Part shown: positions 42,027-50,967 of the stretch, piece after piece
Layout of the letters: the number at the start of each line of letters is the position of its first letter
Position numbering within the stretch: the stretch's first letter is position 1
Source of the DNA: Streptomyces sp. cf386
GTDB taxonomy: Bacteria; Actinomycetota; Actinomycetes; Streptomycetales; Streptomycetaceae
Assembly: GCF_900103585.1 (NCBI RefSeq)
Contig: NZ_FNHV01000002.1
Location: forward strand, 301,461-365,460
Length of the DNA: 64,000 bases
Direction of reading: 5' to 3'
Program-made: the position numbers and the translations under genes
The notes under the pieces: generated by a model
What the model was told of the DNA's origin: nothing
Seen by the model: the letters and a program-made list of their open reading frames with translations, nothing else
Databases searched by the model: none

Positions 42027-42328
42027 CTCGGGTTACGGGCGTCGCGCGCGCGGGGGAGGAGCATTGATTCCTCATTTGGGGCGCATGGGTGCATGTGTGG
42101 GGGCGCGCAGGAGGATCCATGGTCCGAGCTGGGTAGCCAACTGTGGGGTCGGGTTCCGCCTTTACCCCGGCAATCCTCGCAAGCCTCGCATTTTCGGTAT
42201 GTCGACGGGGCATTGATCTTCACGGCCGGTTCCTTTCGGTGCACTGCCGGTGCCCCGGGCCGGAGTCGGCCGGTGGAAGAACGTCAACTCGGTGCGTGGG
42301 CAGGCACCGCAGCCACAGGGGGTACGCC
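42027..42328. other. 302-bp divergent promoter region, no recognised operator
   Basis: The gap must hold promoters for the prim-pol gene (minus) and the NsdA-like gene (plus). It contains G/T-rich runs such as GTGCATGTGTGGGGGCGCGC near 42089 but no clear palindrome, repeat or small gene. Confidence 0.5.
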
Positions 42329-43714
42329 ATGGCCGCAAGGCCTCTCGTCGCGCGACAGCCGAACGAACGGCTGCAGGCGCTCATCCAGGAAGCGGGCTGC
42401 TCGAACGCAGGGCTGGCCCGCCGGGTCAATATGTGCGGCGCCGAGCACGGCCTCGATCTGCGCTACGACAAGACGTCCGTGGCGCGCTGGCTGCGTGGAC
42501 AGCAGCCGCGGGGGCGGGCGCCCGCGATCATCGCGGAGGCGCTCGGCCGCAAGCTGGGCCGTACGGTCACGATCGACGAGATCGGTATGGCCAACGGCAA
42601 GAATCTCGCGTCCGGCGTCGGTCTCCAGTTCTCGCCGACTGTACTGGGGGCCATCGAGCAGGTCTGCGAGCTGTGGCGCAGCGACGTCGGGCGGCGGGAC
42701 TTCCTGTCCGGCTCGTCCGTCGCCGCGTCCGCGCTGGTCGAGCCCAGCCGGGACTGGCTGATCTCGTCGCCCGACTCGCAGGTGTCGCGCTCGGCGGGGC
42801 CGCGGGTGGGGCAGTCCGACGTGGCGGCCGTGCGCGCGATGACGCAGGCGCTCGTAGACCTTGATCATCAGTACGGCAGCGGGCATGTGCGGCCGGTCGT
42901 CGTGCACTACCTGAACAGTGTCGTGTCCGGGCTGCTCGCCGGGTCGTACCGGGAGGCGATCGGGCGGGAACTCTTCGCCGCCGTCGCGCGGTTGACCGAG
43001 CTCGCCGGGTACATGGCCGTCGACACCGGGCAGCCGGGGCTCGCCCAGCGGTACTACATCCAGGCGTTGCGGCTGGCGCAGGCGGCGGGCGACCGGGGGT
43101 ACGGCGGGTATGTGCTGGCCGCTTCCATGAGCCACCTCGCCGCGCAGCTCGGGAACCCGCGCGAGATCGCGCAGTTGGCACGGGCGGCGCAGGAAGGGGC
43201 GCGGGGGCGCGTGACACCGCGCGCGGAGGCGATGTTCTACGCCGCCGAGGCCCGAGGGCATGCGTTGATGGGGGACGCGCGGGCCGCCCAGGTGGCGTCC
43301 GGGCGGGCCGTGACCGCGCTGGAGACGGCGGAGCCGGAGTCCGGCGACGACCCGGCGTGGATCGCGCACTTCGACGAGGCCTATCTCGCCGACGAGTTGG
43401 CCCACTGCCACCGCGACCTCGGCCAGGCCGAGGCGGCGGCGCGGCGCGCGGAGGAGTCGCTGGCCGGGCTCCCGGAGACCAAGGCGCGGCGCCGGGCGAT
43501 CGGCTATGTGCTGCTCGCCACAGCACAGGTCCAGCAGCGCGAGGTCGAACAGGCCTGCCACACCGGGCTGAAAGCCGTCGAACTCCTGGAGACGCTCCGC
43601 TCCAACCGGGGCGCCGAGTACCTGGAGGACTTCCAGCAGCGGCTGGAGCCGTTCCGGGACGAGCCGGTGGTAAGGGAGTTCGGGGCGCGGCTGGACCTTC
43701 AGGCCGCGGCATGA
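42329..43714 (+). CDS. NsdA-like tetratricopeptide regulatory protein
   Basis: A 461-residue regulator. Residues about 10-90 form a helix-turn-helix-like region (ERLQALIQEAGCSNAGLARRVN, LRYDKTSVARWLRGQQPRGRAPAIIAEALG), followed by SRDWLISSPDSQV and a long TPR-type alpha-helical part (AQRYYIQALRLAQAAGDRGYGGYVLAASMSHLAAQLGN and similar). This is the layout of NsdA, a negative regulator of sporulation and antibiotic production, and of its paralogs. I cannot tell whether it is the orthologue or a paralogue. The ATG at 42329 fits the domain start. Confidence 0.75.
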   Translation: MAARPLVARQPNERLQALIQEAGCSNAGLARRVNMCGAEHGLDLRYDKTSVARWLRGQQPRGRAPAIIAEALGRKLGRTVTIDEIGMANGKNLASGVGLQFSPTVLGAIEQVCELWRSDVGRRDFLSGSSVAASALVEPSRDWLISSPDSQVSRSAGPRVGQSDVAAVRAMTQALVDLDHQYGSGHVRPVVVHYLNSVVSGLLAGSYREAIGRELFAAVARLTELAGYMAVDTGQPGLAQRYYIQALRLAQAAGDRGYGGYVLAASMSHLAAQLGNPREIAQLARAAQEGARGRVTPRAEAMFYAAEARGHALMGDARAAQVASGRAVTALETAEPESGDDPAWIAHFDEAYLADELAHCHRDLGQAEAAARRAEESLAGLPETKARRRAIGYVLLATAQVQQREVEQACHTGLKAVELLETLRSNRGAEYLEDFQQRLEPFRDEPVVREFGARLDLQAAA

Positions 43715-43915
43715 AACCAGGGGGTACGACGGCGTGAACGGCAGGGAAATGAAGGCAGTGGCGTGAAGGGAGGGCCTTAACGGCGGATTGGGGGCCGTTG
43801 CTGTTACCGCGGTCACAGGGACGCAGGTCACGTCCTTGGCCGCGTAGCAGCCGGAACGGAGGACCCGGTAGCGTGAGCCGACGATTCCGAAGGTCCCCCA
43901 TTCGTAGGAGTCCCG

Positions 43916-45856
43916 GTGACGCAGAGTGGACAGGGCGAGGAGCCCTCGGCGCGGCAAGCGCGCGAAGGCATCGTGCTGCCCTCAGACGGCGGTGAGCCGC
44001 TGCTGCCGGGCATGACGGGCCAGCCCACGCCGATACCGGCGACGCCGCCGACGGCACCGCCGCCCTCGGCACCGCCCGGTGGCCAGGCCTGGGGCACCCC
44101 GTGGGGCCCGGACCAGCCCCCGACCCCGCAGCCGGCCGCGCCGGGCCAGGCCTGGGGGGCGCAGCCCGGTCAGCCCTGGGGCGGGCAGGAACAGCAGTAC
44201 CAGGCGCAGGCACCGGCCCCGTCCCCGTGGGGCGCGGCGCCGGAGGGCGCCGGGGGCATACCGACGCAGCCGCTGCCGCCGGAGGGCGGGGCGTACGGCG
44301 GGGGCGTGCAGGGTGTCCAGAGCGCGCCGCCGAGCATGCCGGCGTACGGGCACGGCGACCCGGCCGGTCCGTCGATGCCCGCGCCGCAGCCGCCGTACGG
44401 GCAGAGCGGTCCGTCGTCGGCGCCGCTGCCGCCCGCGGGTGGGCAGGCGTACGGGGCTCCGGGCGGGGGTGTGCCGCTGCCGCCCGCAGGTGGGGAGACG
44501 TACGGCGTTCCCGGCCCCGGTGGTGCGTTGCCGCCTGCCCAGCAGGGCGGCCAGGGCGCGCTGCTGCCGCCCCCGCACGGTGGCTCCAATCCGCCGCTGC
44601 CGCCCGCCGCGCACGGCGCCTCCGACGCGCTGCTCCCGCACGCCGGTGCCGGGGCCGGTGGCTTCGGGGCTCCGTTGCCTCCGGCCGACGAAGGCGCCAC
44701 TCAGTACATACCGCCGGTCAGCGCAGCCCCTTCGGGCGCGGACGACCAGGCCACCCGCTTCATACCGCCCGTCGGCGCGCCCGGCGCGCCCTCCGCGTTC
44801 GAGGGCGCGACGCAGTACATACCGCCGGTGGGGCCGGGCGCGCTGCCGCCCGAGGTGTCCCATGAGAGCACCCAGATTCTGGGGCGGGTCCGGCCGGGCG
44901 GCGGTGCCGGTCCCGCGGCCGGTGCCGGGCCGATGCCGCCCTCGTCCGGGCCCGACGCCGAGGCCACGCGGTACATCCCGCCGGTGCCCGGTCAGGCGGG
45001 CGGGGTGCCGCACGGCGGTGCGCAGCGGCAGCCGCTCTCCGACTTCGACAACCTCTTCCGCAGTGAGCCGGGCGGCGAGCCCCCGGCCGCGGCCACCCAG
45101 CAGCTGCCCCGCTTCCAGCAGCCGGGGCCGCAGCCGCAGGGCGGGGCGTACTTCCCGCCCGGCCCGAACGACCCGCACAGCCCCTACGGCCCGGGCGGTG
45201 ACGACGGCGGCCGGGGCGGTCGTACGGGCTCGCGGCTGCCGCTCATCGCCGCCGTCGGCGTCGGTATCGCCGTGCTCGGCATCGGCGCGGGCGCGCTGCT
45301 CGCCGGCGGGGGCGACGACGACAAGAAGAGCGACGAGAACAGGCCCGCCGCGGCCACGGCACCGGCGACGGAGGGTTCCCCCTCGCCGTCCGCCGACCCG
45401 GCCGAGCAGCAGGCGATCGCCCTGGACAAGCTCCTCGCCGACAGCGGGGACAGCCGTACCGCCGTGATCAACGCGGTGGCCGACGTGAAGTCCTGCGGAA
45501 ACCTCGCGCAGGCCGCCAAGGACCTGCGGAGCGCGGCCGGGCAGCGCAACCAGCTGGTCACCGACCTGTCCAAGATCGAAGTCGACCAGCTCCCGAACCA
45601 CACCGAGCTGACCACCGCGCTCACCAAGGCATGGCAGGCGTCGGCGTCCGCCGACAACCATTACGCGGCGTGGGCCGATCAGGTCGCCGGCAACAAGAAG
45701 CTGTGCAGGAAGGGCCAGGCCCGCTCCACCGGCCAGACCCAGGCCGGCAACCGTGCCAGCGGCACCGCCAGCGAGCAGAAGAAGACGGCGGCGCAGCTGT
45801 GGAACACGATCGCCAAGAAGTACGGCCTGACGGAGCGCCAGCCGACCCAGCTGTAG
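43916..45856 (+). CDS. Pro/Gly/Ala-rich single-pass membrane protein with repeated ATxYIPPV motifs
   Basis: A 646-residue protein. Residues 1 to about 435 are a disordered cytoplasmic tract rich in Pro, Gly and Gln. It carries four copies of a short motif: ATQYIPPV (Thr262), ATRFIPPV (Thr280), ATQYIPPV (Thr299) and ATRYIPPV (Thr351), plus STQIL (Thr319). Each has Ile or Leu at +3 from Thr, the pattern favoured by FHA domains after phosphorylation. One TM helix (LPLIAAVGVGIAVLGIGAGALLAGG, about 441-465) leads to an extracellular helical domain of about 150 residues. GTG start with AGGAG five bases upstream. The function is unknown. Confidence 0.75.
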   Translation: MTQSGQGEEPSARQAREGIVLPSDGGEPLLPGMTGQPTPIPATPPTAPPPSAPPGGQAWGTPWGPDQPPTPQPAAPGQAWGAQPGQPWGGQEQQYQAQAPAPSPWGAAPEGAGGIPTQPLPPEGGAYGGGVQGVQSAPPSMPAYGHGDPAGPSMPAPQPPYGQSGPSSAPLPPAGGQAYGAPGGGVPLPPAGGETYGVPGPGGALPPAQQGGQGALLPPPHGGSNPPLPPAAHGASDALLPHAGAGAGGFGAPLPPADEGATQYIPPVSAAPSGADDQATRFIPPVGAPGAPSAFEGATQYIPPVGPGALPPEVSHESTQILGRVRPGGGAGPAAGAGPMPPSSGPDAEATRYIPPVPGQAGGVPHGGAQRQPLSDFDNLFRSEPGGEPPAAATQQLPRFQQPGPQPQGGAYFPPGPNDPHSPYGPGGDDGGRGGRTGSRLPLIAAVGVGIAVLGIGAGALLAGGGDDDKKSDENRPAAATAPATEGSPSPSADPAEQQAIALDKLLADSGDSRTAVINAVADVKSCGNLAQAAKDLRSAAGQRNQLVTDLSKIEVDQLPNHTELTTALTKAWQASASADNHYAAWADQVAGNKKLCRKGQARSTGQTQAGNRASGTASEQKKTAAQLWNTIAKKYGLTERQPTQL

Positions 45857-45883
45857 GGCAGGGCCCGGGCCCTGCCCGGGCGG

Positions 45884-47194
45884 TCAGTTCAGGTCGGCGT
45901 TCTGCAGGGTCTTCGTCACGTCGATGAAGCCCTTGCGGGCCGCCACCAGCCGGCCGTCCCGCACGACCTGAAGGGTCACCTTGCGGTTGACCAGACGGGG
46001 GAAGCCGACGGAGGCCAGGACGTCCTGGAACTTCCACTGCAGGGTGGGGGTCAGTCCGCCCGTGGAGATCTTCAGGCCGTCGTTCAGGGCCTCCCGCACG
46101 GAGTCGGCGTTCACCTCGCCGCCGTCCAGCGACTCGACGACCTTCTTGAACACCGTGTACGCGATCCAGGTGGTCTGCACGCCGGCGTCCGCGGGATCGA
46201 TGCGGTTGTCGCCGAAGGCCTGCTCGCTGATCACCTTCTTCATGGCGTCCCAGCGCGGATCGCTCGCCACGGGGTACCAGCCGGTGATGTACGACCCCTC
46301 GTACGGGCTCGACGCCCCGCCGGTCGCGTTGATCACGGTCTGGTCGACGCTGCCCAGCACGGTGGCGGTGCGCACGTCGGGGTAGTTCTCGCGGGACCGC
46401 CGGAAGGAGTCCATGAAGGTGCTGTTGCGGTCGCCGAGGGCGGGCACCACGCAGCCCGTGTCCGACAGGTCGTCGGCGGCATAGGCCAGGGCCTGCACCG
46501 ACTGGGTCCCGTACTCGGTGGCGTCCTCCTCGGCCAGCTGGTCGCCCGCGACGGTGTGCCCGCCCGCCCTGAGGCCGGAGTTGAGCAGGGGCGGCAGTTC
46601 GTCGCCCGCGATGCTGTCGGGGCGTACCAGGGCGACGGGGCCGCACCGGCCGGCCAGCTCCTTGCCGAGGCCCGCCAGGAGGGTGGGCTGGCCGCCGTTG
46701 ACGGGGTAGGAGAGGGGGCTGGTGAACTCGGCGTTGGTGACGCCGTAGCCGCCTATGTACGGGATGCCGGCGCCCTCCAGCGCGGGCAGGAAGCTGTCGC
46801 CGTACTGGCTGTAGGAGCCGATGACCGCGACGACGTTCTCCTCGATCGCGCGGTCGGCGCACTTCGCCGCGGCCACGCTGTCGTTGTGGTCGTCGCAGGT
46901 GAGGACCTTCAGCTTGCGGCCGCCCAGGCCGCCGTGGGCGTTGATCCAGCGGGCGTACGCCTGCGCGAAGGCGGGCATACCGGGCTTGTTGGTGGCTTTG
47001 GTGTTCTCCGGGGCCCAGGTCATGACAGTGATCGAGTCATCCCCGGAACCCCCCGTGGTACCGGGGATGACCCCGCATCCGACGGCGAGCGACGCACACG
47101 CCACCAAGGCGGCCGCAGAGCGAGCCGTGGCTCTTGCGGGCCGCTTGGTGATCGCGGGGAGGGCGGTGCTGCGCATGCGTGGCCTGCCGGTCAT
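45884..47194 (-). CDS. Branched-chain amino acid-type ABC substrate-binding lipoprotein
   Basis: A 436-residue lipoprotein of the Peripla_BP_6 class. An Arg/Ala-rich signal peptide ends in a lipobox LAVGC with Cys40 as the lipidated residue. The two-lobed binding domain shows GGLGGRKLKVLTCDDHNDS, VVAVIGSYSQYGDSFLPALEGAGIPYIGG and GCGPVALVRPDS-type segments, cited by pattern. No permease or ATPase genes accompany it here. The start could be ATG 47194 or ATG 47176; the longer frame to 47323 would place hydrophobic sequence in the wrong position. It may bind amino acids, amides or peptides. Confidence 0.82.
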   Translation of the reverse strand: MTGRPRMRSTALPAITKRPARATARSAAALVACASLAVGCGVIPGTTGGSGDDSITVMTWAPENTKATNKPGMPAFAQAYARWINAHGGLGGRKLKVLTCDDHNDSVAAAKCADRAIEENVVAVIGSYSQYGDSFLPALEGAGIPYIGGYGVTNAEFTSPLSYPVNGGQPTLLAGLGKELAGRCGPVALVRPDSIAGDELPPLLNSGLRAGGHTVAGDQLAEEDATEYGTQSVQALAYAADDLSDTGCVVPALGDRNSTFMDSFRRSRENYPDVRTATVLGSVDQTVINATGGASSPYEGSYITGWYPVASDPRWDAMKKVISEQAFGDNRIDPADAGVQTTWIAYTVFKKVVESLDGGEVNADSVREALNDGLKISTGGLTPTLQWKFQDVLASVGFPRLVNRKVTLQVVRDGRLVAARKGFIDVTKTLQNADLN

Positions 47195-47311
47195 GGACAC
47201 GCACGATTCCGCCACACAACAAACCCAGGCGTGACCCATGGTGAGCAACGGGTGACCAGAAGGTGAATTACAGGGGCCGGTGAGGCGCCTGTGAAGGAGA
47301 ACGTACGATCG

Positions 47312-47812
47312 ATGACCGTGCAAGGTACGGATAGCTCTTCCCGTCGCGGCCGTCGCTCATCCACCATGGGCGGCATGCCACTCAACGACATGCCGTGGTG
47401 GCGCTGGCGCAGCAATGTGCGCTCCGCGCTGCACATGCTCTCCGACCAGGTGTTCCAGCGCGACGTCTGGCTGGCCGGCGTCGACGGATACGGCGACGTC
47501 ACGGACGCCGTCTACCGCCTGGTCGAGGACACCTGGCTGGACAACTGGTCCGCGGAGAAATACGTCGGAACGATATTCCGGGACTCGCAGGAGGCGGCGC
47601 TCGTCGACACCGCCGTGCTGCGGGTACTGAGGATCATGCACCAGGTCGGCCCGGACGCGCCGGTCTCCGCGTACATGGAGCACCAGGGGTGGCCGGAGGC
47701 GGTGCGGGCGGCGCGGGACGCGCATGTCCGGATGGCCATGGCCGACGGCGAGGAACCGGACACCCCGCCGCGCACACTCGAGGTGCTGCGGATCATGACG
47801 CGGTCCGCGTAA
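47312..47812 (+). CDS. Conserved actinobacterial protein (SCO4402-like)
   Basis: A 166-residue soluble protein without a known fold. The N-terminal 25 residues are Ser/Arg-rich, followed by MPWWRWRSNVRSALHMLSDQVFQRDVWLAGVDGYGDVTDAVYRLVEDTWLD and a C-terminal LRVLRIMHQVGPDAPVSAYMEHQGWPEAV, cited by pattern. I recall near-identical proteins in the same place in other Streptomyces, directly upstream of purU. The ATG at 47312 is preceded by AAGGAG at a long spacing (12 bases); GTG 47291 is an alternative. No function can be assigned. Confidence 0.72.
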   Translation: MTVQGTDSSSRRGRRSSTMGGMPLNDMPWWRWRSNVRSALHMLSDQVFQRDVWLAGVDGYGDVTDAVYRLVEDTWLDNWSAEKYVGTIFRDSQEAALVDTAVLRVLRIMHQVGPDAPVSAYMEHQGWPEAVRAARDAHVRMAMADGEEPDTPPRTLEVLRIMTRSA

Positions 47813-47859
47813 CGGGACGACTGTCCGCCGAGGGGGTCGGATATGGGACCCTGTGCTGC

Positions 47860-48741
47860 ATGAACGAGCAGTCCACCCGAGCCGCGGTCCCCGCCGACCA
47901 GTACGTCCTCATCCTGTCCTGCCCCGACAAGCAGGGCATCGTGCACGCCGTGTCGAGCTACCTCTTCATGACCGGCTGCAACATCGAGGACAGCCAGCAG
48001 TTCGGCGACCACGACACCGGACTGTTCTTCATGCGCGTCCACTTCTCGGCGGAGGCGCCGGTGACGCTGGACAAGCTGCGGGCGAGCTTCGCGGCGATCG
48101 GTGACTCCTTCCAGATGGACTGGCAGATCCACCGGGCCGAGGAGAAGATGCGGGTCCTGCTGATGGTCAGCAAGTTCGGGCACTGCCTGAACGACCTGTT
48201 GTTCCGCGCCAGCATCGGCGCGCTGCCGGTGGAGATCGCCGCCGTGGTGTCCAACCACACCGACTTCGCCGAGCTCGTGGGGTCGTACGACATCCCCTTC
48301 CACCACATCCCCGTGACCAAGGACAACAAGTCCGAGGCCGAGGCGCAGCTGCTGGAGCTCGTGCGCGAGGAGGGTGTGGAGCTGGTCGTGCTGGCCCGCT
48401 ACATGCAGGTCCTCTCGGACGACCTGTGCAAGCAGCTGAGCGGGCGGATCATCAACATCCACCACTCCTTCCTGCCGAGCTTCAAGGGCGCGAAGCCGTA
48501 CCACCAGGCTCACGCCAGGGGTGTCAAGCTGATCGGCGCCACGGCTCACTACGTCACCGCTGATCTCGATGAGGGGCCGATCATCGAGCAGGAGGTCGAG
48601 CGGGTGGGGCATGACGTCACGCCGGATCAGCTGGTGGCGATCGGGCGGGATGTGGAGTGCCAGGCGCTGGCTCGTGCGGTGAAGTGGCATGCCGAGCGGC
48701 GGATTCTGCCGAATGGGCGGCGGACGGTTGTGTTCGCCTAG
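47860..48741 (+). CDS. purU: Formyltetrahydrofolate deformylase
   Basis: A 293-residue enzyme that hydrolyses 10-formyl-THF to formate and THF, balancing one-carbon pools and supplying formate for PurT. Residues 14-90 form an ACT domain (YVLILSCPDKQGIVHAVSSYLF). Residues about 100-290 are the formyltransferase-like hydrolase with NIHHSFLPSFKGAKPYHQA (catalytic Asn/His) and GATAHYVTADLDEGPIIEQ (Asp). Start ATG at 47860, 47 bp after the preceding gene, so the two may be co-transcribed. The hairpin at 48801-48850 follows. Confidence 0.95.
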   Translation: MNEQSTRAAVPADQYVLILSCPDKQGIVHAVSSYLFMTGCNIEDSQQFGDHDTGLFFMRVHFSAEAPVTLDKLRASFAAIGDSFQMDWQIHRAEEKMRVLLMVSKFGHCLNDLLFRASIGALPVEIAAVVSNHTDFAELVGSYDIPFHHIPVTKDNKSEAEAQLLELVREEGVELVVLARYMQVLSDDLCKQLSGRIINIHHSFLPSFKGAKPYHQAHARGVKLIGATAHYVTADLDEGPIIEQEVERVGHDVTPDQLVAIGRDVECQALARAVKWHAERRILPNGRRTVVFA

Positions 48742-48789
48742 GAGCTCGGGTTCATCTGTCGTCGGGCGGCTGCGGGTGGTTCGTGGTTG

Positions 48790-48850
48790 CTCGCGCAGTT
48801 CCCCGCGCCCCTAAAGGCACATCCGCTGAACGTATTCAAAGGGCGCGGGG
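48790..48850. repeat. Intergenic repeat copy 4 with paired arms forming a terminator hairpin
   Basis: CTCGCGCAGTTCCCCGCGCC begins the copy. CCCCGCGCCC (48801-48810) is exactly complementary to GGGCGCGGGG (48841-48850), a 10-bp stem with a 30-base loop. It sits between convergent purU and the anti-sigma gene, so it probably ends both transcripts. Related sequence (GCGCGACCAGCCCCC) continues to about 48897. Confidence 0.8.
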
Positions 48851-48931
48851 CTGTAGCGATTTGCGGCTCCGCCGCGTGGGCGCGACCAGCCCCCACTCAC
48901 CCGCAGCCGCCCTCGAAAACGCAACCCACCC

Positions 48932-50383
48932 CTACATCCGGCTCAAGCTCGCCGCCGCGAACAGCACATCCCTGATCGCCTCCCGATCACCCACCTGCCC
49001 AGCCGCCGCATCCGTCGGAGACACATGCCCCGCGGCCAGGCGGCAGAACTCCCCGCCGTCCAGGGCGACATGCGCCACCTCATGCTCCGCGGAGCCCACC
49101 GCCGCCGGAGAGTCCAGGGGAATCAGCCACTCACCACCACCCGAGCCCTCGATCTCCAGCCGCAGACTCCGGCCCGGTTCCCCCGCAGGGACAAGGTGCC
49201 GATGCGGGCCGGGAGGCGGCGTCGCGAGGCCCGCTCGGCGGCGGGCGGCGAGGACCGTGGGGAGCATGCGGGCGGCCAGGTCGACCATGCTGTGCAGGTC
49301 GCGGCCGGACGGCGGCTCGTACGGGTAGTCCACCGCCTCGGCGATGTCCTCCGCGTGCACCCAGCACTCGAAGGCGCGGTCCAGCATCGCGTCGTGCAGC
49401 GGCAGTTCGAAGTCGCCGTACGGCACCGACAGTCTGCCCGTGCCGCCGCCCGTGAAGGACGCCGTGCGGACCAGGTCGTGGGTCTGCTCGCGCCACGGGG
49501 CCCGTACGGCGCGCGTCGGCGGGTAGTGCGAGGCCCGCCAGTACGCCTCGGTGCGCGCGGACGGCGTCGGGTGGTCCGCGGCCACGTCGCCCAGCGGGTC
49601 CTCCAGGCCCAGCGCGATCGCCACCAGCCCGTCGACGGTCAGCAGATGCGCGATGACCCCGGCGACGGTCGTACGTCGGCTCGTCGGCTCGTCCTTCTCG
49701 AACCACCGCAGCCGCACGGGCGCGTGCCACTCGGCGTCGCCGAAGTCCTGCAGCAGGGCGTCGAGACGGGCGGTCTGGGCGTCGTACGCCGTCGCCCACT
49801 CGGGCACCGGGATGCGCGGTGGGCGGTGCTCCAGGCAGCCCTCCAGTACGCGGGTGCGCAGGGACGGGTCCAGGTCGAGGGACTCCGGTGGGTGCAGCAG
49901 GCCGACGGCCTCGCGCAGCCGCCGTGCCTCGTCCGCGCAGGAACCGCAGTCGCCGAGGTGTTCCTCCACGGCTTCCGTCTCGTCCGGTGAGCAGGCGGCC
50001 AGCGCCCACGCGCCCAGGAGCGACTTCAGAACCCGGTGTTCGAGCAGGAGCGGGGCCGGGCGCGGTGCCGGGTCCCCGAGGTCTTGCGGGCGGAGGTCGG
50101 GCAGGGGCTGCCCGGTGTCCTCGACGGAGGCGCGGGGGAGCGGTATGCGGGGCGGCTGGTCCGGGCTCGGCTCGGGGGCGGGGTGCCGGTCGTCGCCGTT
50201 GCCGCTGCTCATCCCGTCGGCTCCGCGGGGGGTGTCGCCGGGGCCGCCGTTCTCGTATGGCTTCTCACCCCTGTGTCCCTCCTGGCCTCCGTGTCCCTCC
50301 TTGCCTCCGCGTCCCTCCTTGTTTCCGTGTCCCCCTGGACCCTCGTGCTCGTCGTACGCCTCGAACCGTCCCGCCTCGTTCAC
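48932..50383 (-). CDS. Zinc-finger anti-sigma factor fused to an MDMPI/DinB-like domain
   Basis: A 483-residue protein translated from GTG 50383, overlapping the ECF sigma stop by 4 bp (GTGA). The N-terminal 60 residues are a Gly/Glu/His-rich hexapeptide repeat (GNKEGR, GGKEGH, GGQEGH). Residues about 112-160 hold the zinc anti-sigma motif: His142-x3-Cys146-x2-Cys149 (EHLGDCGSC). Residues about 195-470 resemble the maleylpyruvate-isomerase-like N- and C-terminal domains (VAGVIAHLLTVDGLVAIALG, ECWVHAEDIAEAVDYP). No TM helix is visible, so it should act in the cytoplasm, holding the sigma factor until a redox, metal or thiol signal is sensed. Confidence 0.82.
   Translation of the reverse strand: MNEAGRFEAYDEHEGPGGHGNKEGRGGKEGHGGQEGHRGEKPYENGGPGDTPRGADGMSSGNGDDRHPAPEPSPDQPPRIPLPRASVEDTGQPLPDLRPQDLGDPAPRPAPLLLEHRVLKSLLGAWALAACSPDETEAVEEHLGDCGSCADEARRLREAVGLLHPPESLDLDPSLRTRVLEGCLEHRPPRIPVPEWATAYDAQTARLDALLQDFGDAEWHAPVRLRWFEKDEPTSRRTTVAGVIAHLLTVDGLVAIALGLEDPLGDVAADHPTPSARTEAYWRASHYPPTRAVRAPWREQTHDLVRTASFTGGGTGRLSVPYGDFELPLHDAMLDRAFECWVHAEDIAEAVDYPYEPPSGRDLHSMVDLAARMLPTVLAARRRAGLATPPPGPHRHLVPAGEPGRSLRLEIEGSGGGEWLIPLDSPAAVGSAEHEVAHVALDGGEFCRLAAGHVSPTDAAAGQVGDREAIRDVLFAAASLSRM
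50273..50326 (-). repeat. Three 18-bp tandem repeats encoding a hexapeptide
   Basis: GTGTCCCTCCTGGCCTCC repeats at 50273, 50291 and 50309 with few changes, plus a partial fourth copy. On the coding (minus) strand it gives GGxEGH units in the anti-sigma N-terminus. Length changes stay in frame. Confidence 0.9.
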
Positions 50384-50967
50384 ACCGCACCCCCATACCC
50401 CGGCGGCGCCCCCGGCGCGGCTCCGGCGTCATGGGCCGTGGAGAGCAGTTGCAGGCCCAGGCGGAGGCGGCGGCGGGCCTCGTCCTCGGTGACGCCGAGG
50501 TCGGCGGCGGTCTGGCGGTAGTCGCGGCGCTGGAAATAGGCCAGCTCCAGGGCGGCGCGCAGCGGGACGGGCATCGACTGGACGATGTAGTCGGCGCGGG
50601 CGGCGACCGAGGCGTGCCGCACCTTGCGCTCCAGTTCCTCGGTGGAGCCCTGGCCGCCGGCCTGGACGAGGGCGGCGGTCTCGGTGGCGCGCAGCCGCTG
50701 CACGGCGAGGCGGTGGGTCAACGCGGCGACCCAGGAGCGCAGCGGGCCCTGCTTGGGGTCGTAGGTCTCAGGGTGCTGCCAGACATGGGCGAAGACGTCA
50801 CGGGTGAGGTGGTCGGCGGCGCGCTCGTCGCCCAGCACGGTGTGGGCGAGGCCGTGCACCAGCGAGGCGAAGCGGTCGTAGAACTCGCCGAGGGCGGCCG
50901 CCTCACCGCGGGCGAGGCGCTGCTGCATCTTGCGGTCCCAGCGGGGCGGTGCGTCCTTCTTCGCCAT
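50380..50967 (-). CDS. ECF-type RNA polymerase sigma factor
   Basis: A 195-residue sigma-70 family factor with region 2 (ALGEFYDRFASLVHGLAHTVLGDERAADHLTRDVFAHVWQHPETYDP) and region 4 (MPVPLRAALELAYFQRRDYRQTAADLGVTEDEARRRLRLGLQLL), cited by pattern. The ATG at 50967 is preceded by a GAGGGGGG-type site; the long frame to 51105 is rejected. Its stop overlaps the anti-sigma start, the classic ECF/anti-sigma couple. Target promoters are not evident here. Confidence 0.9.
   Translation of the reverse strand: MAKKDAPPRWDRKMQQRLARGEAAALGEFYDRFASLVHGLAHTVLGDERAADHLTRDVFAHVWQHPETYDPKQGPLRSWVAALTHRLAVQRLRATETAALVQAGGQGSTEELERKVRHASVAARADYIVQSMPVPLRAALELAYFQRRDYRQTAADLGVTEDEARRRLRLGLQLLSTAHDAGAAPGAPPGYGGAV

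Noticed and set aside
50270..50340. Short repeat array as a CRISPR
   Set aside because: Units are contiguous 18-bp in-frame repeats without spacers, inside the anti-sigma coding region.
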